64,000 nucleotides of DNA from Pseudoneurospora amorphoporcata (taxonomy: Eukaryota > Ascomycota > Sordariomycetes > Sordariales > Sordariaceae). The stretch lies in assembly GCA_033297205.1 (NCBI GenBank), contig MU859123.1:103993-167992 (forward strand), given 5' to 3'. Positions 45,595 through 56,636 of the stretch are shown here, piece by piece. Below the pieces are notes generated by a model. The model did not search any database. It was not told the DNA's origin and was given only the letters and a program-made list of their open reading frames with translations. Position numbers and translations under genes: made by a program. Positions within the stretch are counted from its first letter, which is position 1; every line of letters begins with the position of its first letter.

Positions 45595-47319
45595 ATGGCA
45601 GACCAGACACCACAGGTGTCGAAGCCGACAACGCCGGCCATCTTAACGCCGACTCCGACGCCCGGCTCGGGACCCACCATTTCGTCCTCCGCATCTACCT
45701 CGTCCTCACGGCCATACGTACCACAGTTCTCGGCCGCTACACAGCTCATTCTTCAGCGTCTGAAGGCCAAAGAGGGAAAAAATGATGGCGGCGGGGGCAG
45801 TTTCAGCTCAGTTGCGTCGTCGACGAAAACGACAGTGGTCACGGGCGGCAGCAGTCCTACTATCAAGCTTGAGCCAGATGCGTTCGAAGACGCAAAGAAG
45901 AGGCTGGTGGCAGGCACGGGGTTGAAAACCTCAACTTCCATGAGCTTAAAGATGCCCCTGAGCCTGTCGAGCATGAAGATGCCAACACCAGCACCTCCGA
46001 CGACGACTACAGTCACGAAGAAGAACCTTTCTCTGCCAAGTAGTAGTGTGTTGACAGTAGCACATGCTGCTTCGACAACAACCCTCTCAATACCGCTACC
46101 GCCTCAGCCTCCAAAACACAAGTCCTTAACCTTCAAAAGCGGCACAACAAGTGCCATCAAGAACATCAACAGCGGCCTCACGGCTTCGGGCAAGGTCTCA
46201 GTGGTCAAACCACCCAAACCCGCAGCCGCCGCCGCCGCCGACAGAGAAAGCAAGCCCAAAAAGGCAAAGACGTCAACAGGTAACCCAGTCGGCCGTCCCC
46301 CCAACTCCAGCAAAGCCGCAGCAGCCGCAGCAGCAGCAGATCCCACTGGCGGTGGTCACAGACGGAAACGCGTCAAACAGCATCAAGACGTCGACGAGCT
46401 TAGCAGTCTCTCCTCTCTTTCCGATGTCTCCGAGCCCGAAGAAGCCGGCCCAGCTACACCATCTGGTGCCCAAACGGCGCTCACCATGACCAAATCCGGC
46501 CGGCAAGTGCTCAAACCCACCACTTACAACCCGGCCGCCGTCGATGCCGCCAACAAGAAACACCGCGGCACTACCTCCACGCATGGCCATTACGGCAAGC
46601 GCACAACCGAGCAAGCTTTATGCAAGAAATGCACCCGCTTACACTCCCCCGCTTCAAACCCCATGGTGTTTTGCGACGGGTGTAATGAAGGGTGGCATCA
46701 GCGATGTCATGACCCCGTTATCGAAACAGAAGTGATCCGTGATCAGACGAAAGGGTGGGTATGTTCGGTCTGTGTGGGGAAGAGGGAAAGGCATTTCGGG
46801 AAAAAGCAGCAAAAGTTACTTGGGGAGGAAAAGGCGAAGACGGGAGTGACGAGGGAAAGTTGGGCGGATAAACCCTCCCAGCAAAAACGTGCTTACCTGT
46901 CCACGCTGCCGCCGCAGGAGCTGGTGGGACTGCTCATGGCTGCTTTGGAGGTGAAGCCTGATTTGCCTATTTTCCCTGGTCCACCAGCTAAGGTGTCCAC
47001 CGGCAACAACGGGAAGGGTGGACAAAAGGGCTCCTCCTCCGGCGCAGGACCAAACGGAGGCAAGAGTCTAAAAGACATTGTCCTATCCCGAGAAACCAGC
47101 CAAGAGAACCAAGGCGTAGGAGGAGAGGGCGAGGACGAAGAAGAATACGACCCCCTCGCGGCTCTATGGCCTAAGCCGGGTAATGGGTTGTACAGCCTGC
47201 TACCCTTTGACGTGGACGATGATGAGTATCTGGTGGATAGCGGCGACTTTGAGGCGTTCAGCTCGATTATGTATGATGATAGGGGGAGGAAGGTGCTGGA
47301 GAATGGCTTAAGGGTGTAG
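45595..47319 (+). CDS. PHD-finger protein
   Basis: Intronless 574-residue protein from ATG 45595, context ATCACCATGG. Residues 1-335 are low complexity (Ser/Thr/Pro/Ala) with a Lys-rich stretch and an AT-hook-like GNPVGRPPNSS near 230, consistent with nuclear DNA contact. A single PHD zinc finger (about 340-395) starts at Cys343/Cys346 (ALCKKCTRLH), continues NPMVFCDGCNEGWHQRCHDP, and closes with GWVCSVC; all Cys4-His-Cys3 ligands appear present. The C-terminal half is helical/charged with an acidic end (EDEEEYDPLAALWPKPGNGLY). PHD fingers usually read histone H3 tails, so a chromatin role is likely. Which complex (Rco1- or Cti6-like) cannot be told. Confidence 0.88.
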   Translation: MADQTPQVSKPTTPAILTPTPTPGSGPTISSSASTSSSRPYVPQFSAATQLILQRLKAKEGKNDGGGGSFSSVASSTKTTVVTGGSSPTIKLEPDAFEDAKKRLVAGTGLKTSTSMSLKMPLSLSSMKMPTPAPPTTTTVTKKNLSLPSSSVLTVAHAASTTTLSIPLPPQPPKHKSLTFKSGTTSAIKNINSGLTASGKVSVVKPPKPAAAAAADRESKPKKAKTSTGNPVGRPPNSSKAAAAAAAADPTGGGHRRKRVKQHQDVDELSSLSSLSDVSEPEEAGPATPSGAQTALTMTKSGRQVLKPTTYNPAAVDAANKKHRGTTSTHGHYGKRTTEQALCKKCTRLHSPASNPMVFCDGCNEGWHQRCHDPVIETEVIRDQTKGWVCSVCVGKRERHFGKKQQKLLGEEKAKTGVTRESWADKPSQQKRAYLSTLPPQELVGLLMAALEVKPDLPIFPGPPAKVSTGNNGKGGQKGSSSGAGPNGGKSLKDIVLSRETSQENQGVGGEGEDEEEYDPLAALWPKPGNGLYSLLPFDVDDDEYLVDSGDFEAFSSIMYDDRGRKVLENGLRV

Positions 47320-48011
47320 GAGGACTCTGGAAGTGCCTCTAGCGGGAATTGGTACTCACCATATCGGTATCGGTTTAGGTAGGGGAGGGACAGGAGGTCG
47401 GATGTAGCTAGCTGGGTTTGGCACTCTGAACAGCGTTGGTTGTGTTATGTGTAATATACTTTGTTCAACTGCGCTGAGCCACGTGTCTTACGTTCAAAAC
47501 GACGGAAGGACATGCTTTCTCGCGGTTCTCTTAGCCGTATGGGATGTGGTCACGTCGTTAGGGGTATATACAACCTTTGAGCGGACGCACAGAAAACTGA
47601 CATTAGTCTTCCTTGAACGTTAGAAGCGAATACCCAATTCGGTCACTAGATATACAGACATCTCTATTATCAGGCCATACATAACATTCATATTGTTCTG
47701 TTGCTGCTTTTAATCCCTCTCGTTATTCGCTTCAATGCTTCCCAAATCCTCGCCCCGGAAGATGCATTTCATACATTATGTTTCTGTTTTCAGCCATATA
47801 TGCGGTATGGAAAATACGCGTACTATCAGCAAAGCGCCTTTGCCACCAAAACATTTCAACAGTCCCGCGAGCTAGCAAAGACGTAAAAGCCAAGTATAAG
47901 GGGTACCCAGATACTGCCGCCCAGCAGCATAACCTCCTCTTCGCTTCACCGTCACTATTACGCCCCAAAACCCAACGCCCATTACTCAGACAACGACTCG
48001 ACGCAGCGAAA
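47320..48011. other. Intergenic region between convergent PHD and cot-1 genes
   Basis: 692 nt holding the two 3' UTRs. No gene seen. Confidence 0.4.
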
Positions 48012-50081
48012 TCATCGGAAGTTGTTGTCGAAACGCTTGAAAGTGTATCCAATGAAGGGCAGGCTGAGTTCTGGGCTCTCCTCCTGCTGCGCAGGGGCAG
48101 CGGCGCCCCTAGCGGCCTGCTGTGCCTTGAGTAGCGTGGCGTTATCCGTCTGGTCGATCTCGTCCGTGGGGAAGTATGTGGTATCGATGGCGGATGTGAG
48201 ACGGGGCTCGAAGGGCGCACGGATGCGGCGCAAGCTGTCGAACTCGACGCCGCGGAAGAAGGCATGGCTCTTGATCTCGTGGGCACCACCACGGCCGAGA
48301 CGGTTCTCAGTGTTGCAAATGAGACTATGGAGTGTCAGTAACGTGAACAATGAGCAAAAGCCTCGAAGAATTACGCACCTTCTGATGAGGGCCTCGGCAT
48401 CTACCCCAAGGGTGATGTCATCCGGGAAGTAAAGCGTATGCCTCCAGTTAACGATCTTGCGGTAGGTGTCGTGGCTATCCTCGGCACAGAAAGGAGGCCA
48501 GCCGACCAAGCACTCGAACATGATGGTACCCAAAGACCACCAATCGCAATCAAACGAGTAACCATGGCCGGTGAAGATTTCGGGAGCGATATAGTCTGGT
48601 GTACCGACGGTCGAGTAGGCCATCAAACGTCTAGAGCGTCTCCAGTCGTTGATCTGTGCACGGTTGCTGACCGTCAGGTTGATTTGGTCAATAGCAATCG
48701 AGTTCCGGTTGTCGCGCGGCTTGTTGGATTTGCCCTGGAGCAGCTGTGTATAGTAGTTGTTATCGTGGAGCTTGTGGAAGCCGGTAGAGAGACCGAAATC
48801 TGTAAGCTTGACATGACCACCCCTGTCGAGAAGGATGTTGTCTGGCTTGATATCTCTGTAATCACACCAATGTCAGTATGGCTCTTCCATAGCAACGCTT
48901 CCGGCAAAGCCTACCTGTGAATGAAGCCCAACTTATGAACGGCTTCGATAGCCAAGACAATTTCAGCAATGTAGAAACGGGTGATATCCTCCGAAAAGAT
49001 TTCGTATTTGATCAGCATGGTCATCAAGTCGCCACCGGGCAAGAACTCCATGAGCATGTAAAGGAAGTTCGCATCCTGAAAGGTGGTGTAGAGCTTGACG
49101 ACCCATGGGCTGTCCGACTCGGCCAAGATATCTCTTTCTGCTCGGACGTGGGCAAGCTGGTCCTTCTTGAACATTTCCGTCTTGATGAGCGACTTCATGG
49201 CGTAAACCTTGCCGTCGGCCTTTTTCTGCACCAGCTTGACCTCGCCAAAAGCGCCCTTGCCGATGATCTTGATGGTCTGGTAGTTCTCGGGCTTGTCCTT
49301 GGTTCTCAGGAAGCGCAGATACTGGCCCTCCTTCCGGCCGGCGGTTGACCAAACGGATTCGCGACGGCGGGGATCATTGGTCTCACCGAGCTTCTGCTCC
49401 ATCTCGCTCTGTCTACATGGTGTGTCAGTACCGTTCGCAGCTGGATGTAGGGGCAACAGCGTGTCGCTGCAGCATTCACCTCTGGTTGCGCTCCCTAGCG
49501 CGCTTCACGCTGTCCTTGAAGAAGTCGGAGGCCAGCTGCGAGCACTTCTTCTGGTTGTTGTTCGCATTGGGGCCATATCTGTCGGGGTTCCGTTCGGGAG
49601 CAGGAGCGAACTCGAGCTGAGCATTCGAGGGCACGGGTGCGCTCAGATAGCTGCCATAGGCTTGCTGTTGGCCAGAGTTTCCGGATGTGCGAGGGCGTTG
49701 AGCGGGAGATGGGCCACGAGAGCCGTAGGGGGAAGCTCTTCCAGCACCACCAATGTTCTGATGGGCGAACTGGTGGGCAAGATCGGTGTTGGGATCATTG
49801 CTAGTACCATCAATGTCAGAATGAGCTTGAACGAAGCCATAGTCGGCACCTGGAGCGTAGTGATTGGCATACTGGTTCTGTTGATAATATTGGCCGGACT
49901 GCGCGTAGGCTTGGTTGAATTGCTGGCCAGCCTGGGCGCCACCGGCTTGTTGACCTGGGAAGACGGGTTGGGGGAAGGTCGACGGGGTGGTGGGATAGGT
50001 ACGATCGTTCGGGGCCATGCGGGTGTCATTGATGCCCAGGTTGAGATGTGGGCGGTTGTTGTTGTTGTTGTTGTTGTCCAT
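48012..50081 (-). CDS. cot-1: NDR-family Ser/Thr kinase COT-1
   Basis: AGC-group NDR/LATS kinase controlling hyphal tip extension and branching (COT-1/Cbk1/Orb6); with MOB2-type partners it acts at the cortex. Exons 50081-49480, 49412-48915, 48855-48379 and 48324-48012 (introns 67, 59 and 54 nt) encode about 629 residues. The N-terminus is Asn/Gln-rich and begins with a poly-Asn run. A conserved basic N-terminal regulatory region includes KKCSQLASDFFKDSVKRARERN. Catalytic features: Gly loop GKGAFGEV (252-259), Lys274, HRD at 366-368, DFG at 386-388, an extended activation segment, activation-loop Ser448 (AYSTVGTPDYIAPE), and hydrophobic-motif Thr620 (IGYTFKRF). Those two sit exactly 31 residues beyond the N. 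crassa Ser417 and Thr589 as I recall them. The kinase is intact. Confidence 0.97.
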
Positions 50082-51752
50082 TTTAGCAGTTTCGCTACCT
50101 CTACCTTGTCGAAGTAAACAGTGGGATGCTGAGGGTGGATGGATGCCAGGTGTATGTAGCGGGAAATACGCAAGCGAGCTGGGTCTCGTGGGAACGAGAT
50201 TGGAAACGGACGCAAAGAGTTCAAGGGACGGCAGATTGGAAACGATCAGAAGTCGAGCTCCTGGACCGATGGATGGGATGTCTGCGCACAGAAAGGGGTC
50301 TGTGTACAAGACGGGATACGGGAGGAAAGGAGGTTGCTTTTTCTTGGGACCTACCAGGGTCCAACGAGGGTCCAACGAGGGTTAGGTGGCTATGGGGAGT
50401 GGCACTGGACCGTCCGAAGTGTGCTGTGACAGAGGCGTGGTCCGCTGGACGAGCACAGCTTTACAGGGGGGAGTCTGACAGGCGGGGAGCGTTGGAGGCG
50501 ATCCAGAGCGCTGTAATTTGGAGAACGGAGGACGTATCAGGAGAAGCAGGTGGGGCGCCTTGCGGTAGGTAAGTGGAAGGTGTCGGTACACTATAAGAGA
50601 GGGAGAAGTCGTGACTTGTGTGGTGGTAGGTACACAATCCCCAGGAATAAGGAGGTTTCATTGTAGAAAGAGGGGTTCCATGTTTGGGACATGCCCAGGT
50701 CCAGTGGTGAGCTCAAAGATGGGAAAGGGCCATTGGTCACATGCCCGAAGACTCTTGATTATAAAATCGTTCTCACCACATTGATGTTATGTTTTCCCGC
50801 AGACGATAGAGCTGGGGGCGTTCAGACAAACAAGCTGACGCCCATCCTTTTTGCCTCACGAGCACACCGAATCGAATCACCAATACCCAGAGCGTTGAAG
50901 CTCAATGAAATGGCATCCAAACGCTGAGCGCGGGGGTCCTGGAATTTACCTTACTCTGCAATTGATCGAAGGGGCATCGTGGTGGAGATGCAAAGTGGGG
51001 TAAGCACCCTTAGCGCGATTGACACCGCATCTTCCCTGAGCGCTCCTGCTCTTTCAGGGGTTGCAGCGTCTCGAACAGTTGTGTCCAATACGATGCTCCA
51101 GCAGAAATGCGTGAACTGAAGAGGGACGGGATAGCTGGCCAGCTTACAAGTGCAGATACCCTGTGAAACCGCTATGAGTACCTATAGTTTTGGCTAAAGG
51201 GAACGGGTTTCGATGTGGGTCAAGAGACGGCAGATGAACAAGTCCAGGTTTTTGGAAACTGATGTCCAAACATGATGCCGTCTCGAATTTGTCAAAAGGC
51301 ACTCAGCTTTTACATTCAGTTCATTGCAGATGTAGGTTGGTTACCTTATCGACGGGTATACCTGAAGGCAAGTGTCAATGACATGACGTGCGGTGGACTC
51401 TCGCATATGGCTCGTGCACAAGCGACTACACGCGATGAGGCGGGGACGGGATGCCGCGGGAGTTCCGCCTTACTCGGCTTATCGCGATAAGAAAGCATTC
51501 GGGGAATTTTTGGCAGTCGGGTGCTCCGCTGCACCGGCCCCAGGTCGTCGCGACGGAGGTCCTGTACGGAGTCACTGTCCCTTTGCATCATCACGGACCC
51601 TCCTGTCTTCCAAGTGTGCCGCAGCCTGTGGCGAACCCCCGCGAGCAACCCCACGAGCTCTCCATACGATAGATACCCTCGTGCCGAAAGCTGCATGCGT
51701 CCGTAATTGCGCAAACTCCATCACCCATCAGCCAGCGAAGCAAACTTACACC
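50082..51752. promoter_or_regulatory. Divergent promoter region cot-1 / tim54
   Basis: 1.67 kb between divergent start codons. The minus frame stays open for ~290 nt upstream of the cot-1 ATG but contains no ATG, so it is leader rather than coding. A tandem GGGTCCAACGA lies near 50357-50378. From the literature, N. crassa cot-1 produces more than one transcript; alternative starts here would fit but are not shown. Confidence 0.5.
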
Positions 51753-53225
51753 ATGTCCGAACCGGTACCCCCGGCGTCCACTGCGCCGCCTGCCGCTCCG
51801 GCTGCGGCTACGGCTACGGTATGCTACACTCCGGCCCCTCGCATGCAAGTATACATCTGATGGCTGCTAACACTATACTTGTAGCCTCCTCCTCCTCCGA
51901 AAGCCCCCAGGCCGCAGAACCAGGCGCTTCGCATGCTTGGTATCCCCAACTTGCCCAGCAAGCTTCCCTCCCGCAATTGGATGATCTTCTGGACTATCTC
52001 AGCCTCTATCACAGCTGCAATCATCTACGACCGCCGCGAGAAGAGGCGGAATATTGCGAAATGGAGACACGCCGTCGAGCATCTGGCTGCCGAGCCCATC
52101 ACTGATAAACTCGGCCTCGAACAGCCGCGAAAGCTGACCATCTACCTCTCCGCCCCACCCGGCGACGGTCTGCGCGTCGCTCAGGATCACTACACAGAAT
52201 ACGTCAAGCCTGTCCTTGCCGCCAGTGGCTTGGACTGGGAGTTTGTGCAGGGCCGCCGGGAGGGCGACGTGCGTGCCGTAGTCGCAGAAAGAGTGCGCAA
52301 GGTGCGCCGTGGCTGGGAGAACAAGGAAGAGGAAGACCCCAACCGCGAGCCTACAAAGGACGAGTTGATAGAGATCTACCGCCAGCAGCGCGGCATCAAA
52401 GACTACGGCGGTATCCGCGGCGACGTTGTCATTGGCCGTCACACATGGAAGGAGTACCTCCGGGGTCTGCACGAGGGTTGGTTGGGCCCGCTGGTCGCGC
52501 CCGCTGAGCCTACGCCGCTCCCTCCCACACCCGCACCCGCTGCCGCTGAGGGTGACGCATCCACAGAAGACAAGCCCGCGGAGGAGAAGCCTGCGGAGGA
52601 AAAGAAGGAGGAAGAAGCCCCGAAGCCCAAGCGCCCACCTCAGCCCAAGCCATACAACACCACCTCCGATTACCCGTCCGAGAGCCTCCACCCCTTGACG
52701 CCACAGGAGCTCACCCCATCGATCCCCATCCGTGAGCCTCACATTCTCGGCTTCCTCAACACCCCCACACGCATGGTCCGCTTCTTCAACCGCCGCTCGC
52801 TCGCCGACGACATCGGCCGCGAGGTCGCCGCCGTGTGCCTGGCAACCTACCGCGAGTTCCAGCAACAAACCGACCCCGAGGCCCCCTCTGCCGATTCGGT
52901 GCAGTACGAGCAGGCGAAGGAGCTCGAGTGGGAGGAGAAGGACTGGCCCAAGAAGGTGTGGAAGGAGGTTGAGGCTAATGCCGATAAGGAGGTGACGGAG
53001 AAGATCCACACCAAGCCGGTGGTGATGGACCCAAGACTTGCGCACCGCATGAGGAGGTTTGCCTTGACGCCCGAGGATGAGGATCGGGTGAGCAAGATCA
53101 AGGTGCCCGAGGAGGAGGTCGAGGGCTGGATTAAAGGGTCGTTCAGGCACATGTACCGTTGGGGCGTCGACAAGGCCTTCAACAAGAAGAAACCTGTCCC
53201 TTTGGAGGATAAGGATGTTGAGTAA
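51753..53225 (+). CDS. tim54: Mitochondrial import inner membrane translocase subunit Tim54
   Basis: Component of the TIM22 complex, which inserts carrier proteins into the inner mitochondrial membrane. Exons 51753-51818 and 51885-53225 encode about 468 residues. The 66-nt intron (GTATGC, GCTAAC, TTGTAG) joins an Ala/Pro-rich start (MSEPVPPAS) to PPPPPKAPRPQNQALRML. A single transmembrane segment at about 55-74 (NWMIFWTISASITAAIIY) is followed by DRREKRRNIAKWRH, matching Tim54 topology with a large intermembrane-space part. Further family features are PRKLTIYLSAPPGDGL, HYTEYVKPVLAASGLDWEFVQGRREGDV, an acidic Lys/Glu insertion (about 265-300), LGFLNTPTRMVRFFNRR and GSFRHMYRWGVDKAF. The upstream region is shared with cot-1. 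Confidence 0.93.
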
Positions 53226-53575
53226 TCGAGGTGTTATTGATGTAGAAGCTGAGATTTCATCTTCATGTACAAACAAATTACCATGAGGTACATGTTGCGA
53301 TTACAGTGTATGAATACTTGTGAGCAGTGGTTCAGAAAAGCTGGGTGTGTTTGGACTAGTTGCTGGGTCCGGGTGTTAAAAAGGGTCAGGTGTTAGTGGT
53401 TGCTATTTAGAGGAGACTGACGATATATCTATCTCCAATCTCTCTATTCATCTTACACTACGATGTTACAGCATATAATGAGACTTTCCCTCAAGTAACT
53501 TTGAATCAAACAGTTCAACCAAGTCAACCCTGTATTGACTGATGTCTCTGTAAATTCTTTATCCCCAATCTATGC
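53226..53575. other. Short convergent spacer tim54 / NIP30-domain gene
   Basis: 350 nt between stop codons, so the two 3' UTRs may overlap. No gene seen. Confidence 0.5.
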
Positions 53576-54433
53576 TCAGTCATCATCCTCATCCGACGAT
53601 GCGTACGAAACAAGCCCACCAAGGGGCTTCTTCGCAGGTGCTGCTGCCGTAGCCGTAGCCTTGGCCGGCTCCAAAACCACAGTCTTCGTCTCCTTACTTC
53701 CCTCCTCTTCCTTCTTCTCCCCCTCCCCTGAACCACTCTTCACCCTCTTCACCCCCGGCACCAACCTCTTCCCCTCTCCCGCTCCCCTCCTCCTCTTCCT
53801 CCCTCCCCCCGTTCCAGCACTCAAAAACATCAACTCCTCCTCCCCCAACCCCGCCTCATCACTCTCATCCTCCTCATCCCCACCACCTCCCGATCCTTTC
53901 CTCTGCTTCTGCTGCAACTCTTTGAATTTTCTCAACCCACCCTCCTCCTCTTTTCGGCGCTCCTTCTCCTCCCTCCGCTTCCGTTCCGCCACCCCCTGAA
54001 GGAACTCAATCTCGTCGTCGTCCAAAGCCCGGAACTGGTTCTTGATCTTGTTGGCCTCTTCAAACGCCGCTTGCTTGGCCGCTTTGTTGGCTTGGAGGAC
54101 TTCGTAGAGGGATTTTTGTTCCTGGCCGTTAGGTCCGATACCAACGGGTGCCGTGATGGCGCCGGTCTTTTTGGCTTCCAGTTCGGCTTGGACGAGGAGC
54201 CATTCTTGGGATTTTTTGGAGGGGGCTGGAGCGTTCGGGTTCTGGGTCGATGGTGCCGGTGCTGGTGCGGATTCTGTGGTGGCCTGAGTTACTGTGGTTT
54301 CTGATGACGAGGTAGTGGTGGTGATTGATGAAGGCGCGGGAGGTGAGATGGATGGAGATGTAACAGCTTCCGGTGCTGTTACCTCGCCCGTGGAGGGATT
54401 GATGGCGCCAGCGGAGACGAAGCGCGAGGACAT
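53576..54433 (-). CDS. NIP30/FAM192A-domain protein
   Basis: Single-exon 285-residue protein from ATG 54433 (MSSRFVSAGAINPSTGEV). A Ser/Thr/Pro/Ala-rich segment (about 20-75) precedes the conserved NIP30 block: SQEWLLVQAELEAKK, QKSLYEVLQANKAAKQAAFEE, NQFRALDDDEIEFLQ, then a very basic helix (AERKRREEKERRKEEE). The tail has a nuclear-localisation-like GRKRRRGAGEGKR and ends SYASSDEDDD, an acidic Ser motif of the casein-kinase-2 type seen in the animal homologue PIP30. That homologue is nuclear and binds the PA28gamma proteasome activator. Filamentous fungi have PA28-like genes of uncertain pairing, so the partner here is unknown. Confidence 0.88.
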   Translation of the reverse strand: MSSRFVSAGAINPSTGEVTAPEAVTSPSISPPAPSSITTTTSSSETTVTQATTESAPAPAPSTQNPNAPAPSKKSQEWLLVQAELEAKKTGAITAPVGIGPNGQEQKSLYEVLQANKAAKQAAFEEANKIKNQFRALDDDEIEFLQGVAERKRREEKERRKEEEGGLRKFKELQQKQRKGSGGGGDEEDESDEAGLGEEELMFLSAGTGGGRKRRRGAGEGKRLVPGVKRVKSGSGEGEKKEEEGSKETKTVVLEPAKATATAAAPAKKPLGGLVSYASSDEDDD

Positions 54434-56636
54434 CTTTCAAAAGACTTTCCACTTTATAAACGGAATTGGATGTTTCGGATGGTTGAGGCGATCTCCCTTG
54501 TGTGTCCGGTCGTGAGGTGTTTTGAGATGTGTTTTGACACGCAATTGAGGGTTATGGGAACTATCTCAATTACTGAGGGAATCGGACTGGAGAGATTCAC
54601 GGTTTGGTGTTTGAATTGAAATGTTGTTGTGGTAAACAGGTGGTTGATTTGACGATTGAGTCTCAAATGCTGGATGTACCCCAATGTCGACCAATCACAA
54701 AAGGGCGGTGGAGCAATGCGCTGCTTGACCTTCGAGGTCTGGACAACTTGACCATCTCTTCCACACCAGCTGCCTCTGGAGTATGCAGGAAAGGATGAGA
54801 ATCACATCAAAGAATTTGACATCTCACACGTTCAAGCGCGTCAGGTAGTTGTGATTGATTCATCGGAATTTTTTTTTTTTTTGGTTTATTCATCGGAGAA
54901 CTGTAAAACTGGTGGTGAGGTGCTTCCAATGTGCAGAACATGTTTTGTTCGCTCATCATCGCATACCCCTAACTCCTCCGCTTCGCTGCGGCTCCAACCT
55001 GTCTTCAGCACTTGCTATCCGATATCATGCATGTCCCTGAACTTTTTCAACCGTGGTCAGGTCCACTGATATCTCGATCCAGCTGCTGCTGAGTGGCGCC
55101 GTCAGTTGCGAGTTGACACCCGCAATGCCCGGTTTTAATCGTCTTTTGTTTCCTCTCATCATCCCATTCTTTTCCACTCTCCACATGCCCGCAATGCTCG
55201 TAAATCATGAGGGTATTTCGCGGGTAACAAAATTCATCCCTACTGGCACGACGGCCAGATTAACCCCAAACAAACCCGTCTACCGTTTTGAACGTAGTTG
55301 CAAGTATCCCCACTCTACAACCAAATGCCGATCTTCGAGAAGAAAACAGAAAAAAAAATACCAAATCAAAGAAAACCACCACCATCTCTAAGCCCATGGT
55401 TATGGTAAATAGAAAGACAATGTGATCCATCTGTCCTGGTTTCCGCCAAGTACCAGAGGTCGCATGTCTTGGGCGAGCCCTTGACTTGCACCGGTGGGTA
55501 ACTTGGCGTGCAACCCAGAAAAATGGGGTTGAACGCGTAGGAAATGATACACAAGAAAAGAAAAAAGAAAACAGCAATAGAGCAGCCCCCCTTTTTGTCC
55601 GCAAAAATGCAAAGCAGCCTCATCTTGATTTTTCCGACCTCATGAACCCCAATCCTGTAAACGCACCACACCGGGTGAAAAAGAAAAGCAAATATGTGTA
55701 CCATGCCCACCACCAAGCTTTTTTCAGATATGGGGCCTCGAAGGTACTTTTGATAGGTGACGCCGCGCGAAGAATGGCCTTCGTATGTAATTGACCAGCT
55801 GCGGGGAACCAAACGGCCCTTTTTGTGAATGCAGAAAACGCAAAGAACCAAGGAAAAGAAACATAGACAAACAAGTGAGGACAACTGACTTCAACCCAAG
55901 GTGATGTCGGGCATCACTCAAGCCGAAACAGGTCGAGCAGTGGTTGCTGTGAGCTGTCGCAACATCGGCCACATCGCATCTCTCGAACAAGAGTAACCCA
56001 TTGTTACGATATATCGAAATTTGCCATTGATCTTATCGTGTGCCGAGTCTCGCAGCTTAACTTGACGCTGCTGGGGCCGGGAAGAAAAGGGTAGCGGTCG
56101 TGAACGAAGCAAGCCGCCCGTCTCGTGGGTTAAAGAAAACAAGAAAAGCTTTTGTCGAATCTATGCCGAATGTGAACGAAACCCATGGTATAGGAATCCA
56201 AGAACGCCGGTTTATGAATATTACCGAACCATATACCGAGGAAGAAAACGAAAGTCATTAATCAATGACGAGTGGAACCGTGAAAGTCTGTATCCCGCAT
56301 ATGGATATAAGTCGCGGTTGCCCATGTTTCCCATGCCGCGGCAATGCTCCTCCGCTCATGCATGCGAGACGAAGATAAGCAAAGGTGGGAAATTCTGTAA
56401 GAAGCAGAATCTGAAGGAGTGTGGCCTTCTGGGCTGTGAGGACGAACCGGCCCATTCGTCGATCGGGGTATCTGAATGCAATGTATCAATTCTCCGTTGT
56501 GCCTGTATAAGAACCTGCACCAGATGAAAATGCAGTGAGAAAGCACAGCCCCGGATGAAAGCTGCCCACGTTGTATGACCACTCAAACGCCGAAACTCAT
56601 GGCATTGTCGACCGTGTCGAAAGTGTCATTGGCGAG
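54434..56636. other. Intergenic region, including 3' flank of the cyclin gene
   Basis: 2.2 kb. The left part is the upstream region of the NIP30 gene, with a T14 tract between short direct repeats at 54858-54897. The right part is probably a long 3' UTR of the minus-strand cyclin. The overlapping minus frames at 55260-55884 are Phe/Cys/Leu-rich and look accidental. Confidence 0.4.
54858..54897 (+). repeat. Poly-T tract bounded by 10-bp direct repeats
   Basis: ATTCATCGGA at 54858-54867 and again at 54888-54897 flank an insert made of A, 14 T and GGTTT. Direct repeats around a homopolymer could be a target-site duplication around an inserted poly(A), or simple replication slippage. Confidence 0.6.

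Noticed and set aside
49476..50375. N-terminal extension of COT-1 (in-frame open sequence upstream)
   Set aside because: No in-frame ATG upstream of 50081; residues 1 onward match the expected COT-1 start.
55260..55884. Overlapping hydrophobic minus frames resembling membrane proteins
   Set aside because: Phe-rich translation of T/A-rich flank, probably cyclin 3' UTR; frames conflict with each other.
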